Assembly: GCA_017307505.1 (NCBI GenBank)
Contig: JAFKEE010000028.1
Location: 124,001-188,000 of the forward strand
DNA from: Acidobacteriota bacterium
Lineage (GTDB): Bacteria; Acidobacteriota; Terriglobia; Bryobacterales; Bryobacteraceae
DNA length: 64,000 nt
Reading direction: 5' to 3'
Shown: piece by piece, positions 63,686 through 64,000 of the stretch
How the letters are laid out: every line of letters begins with the position of its first letter
How positions within the stretch are numbered: position 1 is the first letter of the stretch
Program-made: the position numbers and the translations under genes
Notes under the pieces: generated by a model
What the model was told of the DNA's origin: nothing
What the model saw: the letters and a program-made list of their open reading frames with translations, nothing else
The model's database searches: none

Positions 63686-64000
63686 ATGAAACGACGCACG
63701 TTCCTGAAAACAGGCGCTAGCGCAGTCAGTCTGAGCGCTTTTCCGTACCACCTTTTTGCGGGTACCACACAGAAACTGGCCAGCGATGTCGTCACGCTGG
63801 GCCCCCGTAAGATCAAACTCAGCCGGCTGGCCATGGGCACCGGTACCAACGGCGCGGGCGGTAGCTCGAACCAGACCAAGAAACTGGGTCTCGAAGGCGT
63901 CGCCAATATGATGCGGGCGGCCGTCGACAACGGCATCAACTTCTGGGATTCCGCCGATCAGTATGGCACCCACGCCCACCTCAAGGAAGCTCTCAAGAAG
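63686..64000 (+). CDS. Tat-exported aldo/keto reductase, 3' partial
   Basis: A reading frame open to the window edge, 105 residues so far, starting at ATG 63686 after GGGAGGT. It begins MKRRTFLKTGASAVSLSAF, a twin-arginine signal (RRTFLK). The following part has the start of an aldo/keto reductase barrel: TLGPRKIKLSRLAMGTGTNG and then NGINFWDSADQYGTH, where the Asp/Tyr pair of the catalytic tetrad appears. Tat export suggests the cofactor is bound before export. The remainder lies outside the window. Confidence 0.85.
   Translation, partial: MKRRTFLKTGASAVSLSAFPYHLFAGTTQKLASDVVTLGPRKIKLSRLAMGTGTNGAGGSSNQTKKLGLEGVANMMRAAVDNGINFWDSADQYGTHAHLKEALKK

Overview
The window is a GC-rich bacterial chromosome segment (roughly 60-65 % G+C by eye) with dense genes on both strands and no rRNA, tRNA, CRISPR array, insertion sequence or prophage that I can find. 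The gene set points to a soil-type, LPS-bearing Gram-negative acidobacterium of the Solibacter/Bryobacter kind. Supporting signs are a PEP-CTERM surface protein, a BlaI/BlaR1 pair with TonB domains, many small exported proteins of unknown function, lipid A/LPS genes, and GH2/GH172 glycan enzymes. The lineage is inferred from gene content; no marker gene was compared.

Layout. 1-3.0 kb: 3' part of an RND efflux pump. 3.1-5.7 kb (minus): pabA-pabB-lipoprotein. 5.8-8.4 kb: pentapeptide-repeat protein, a small zinc-finger-like protein with a membrane acyltransferase, and bacterioferritin. 8.6-16.0 kb: secA, an exported protein, then rnj (RNase J) with a FAD-linked oxidase. 16.2-18.5 kb: citrate synthase and two small exported proteins. 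18.5-20.3 kb (minus): D-threonine-aldolase-like enzyme and an exported protein. 20.4-23.3 kb: blaI-blaR1-like pair with a visible promoter and operator. 23.3-28.6 kb: flavoprotein, then a tightly coupled GH2-GH172-cupin operon. 28.7-31.9 kb (minus): nfo-leuS. 32.2-37.5 kb: exported alpha/beta hydrolase, an aldo/keto reductase with two paralogous exported proteins, and an exported protein. 37.7-42.8 kb: clpB and lon.

42.9-52.0 kb (minus) is a long housekeeping operon: trm112-like, glycosyltransferase 9, msbA-like ABC exporter, yicC, gmk, rpoZ, coaBC, type-4 uracil-DNA glycosylase, tmk, holB. Most neighbours overlap or lie within 20 nt. 52.2-56.2 kb (plus): PEP-CTERM protein, a degenerate alkaline-phosphatase-fold/TPR protein, GNAT and MGMT. 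56.2-58.5 kb (minus): one ORF joining WaaA (Kdo transferase) and LpxK (lipid A 4'-kinase). 58.5-64 kb: exported protein, cyclophilin with a repetitive tail, an OlsF-like double acyltransferase, an orphan gene, KDPG aldolase, a repeat-rich intergenic region, and the start of a Tat-exported aldo/keto reductase.

The genes serve core functions (secretion, RNA decay, proteostasis, nucleotide and CoA synthesis, LPS assembly) interleaved with envelope proteins of unknown role. The most unusual points are the WaaA-LpxK fusion, the AP-superfamily protein lacking nearly all its metal ligands, the BlaR1-like protein ending in two TonB domains, the GH2-GH172-cupin operon, and opposed arrays of a 7-bp repeat around two hairpins after eda. 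I did not find a clear new defence or mobile system.
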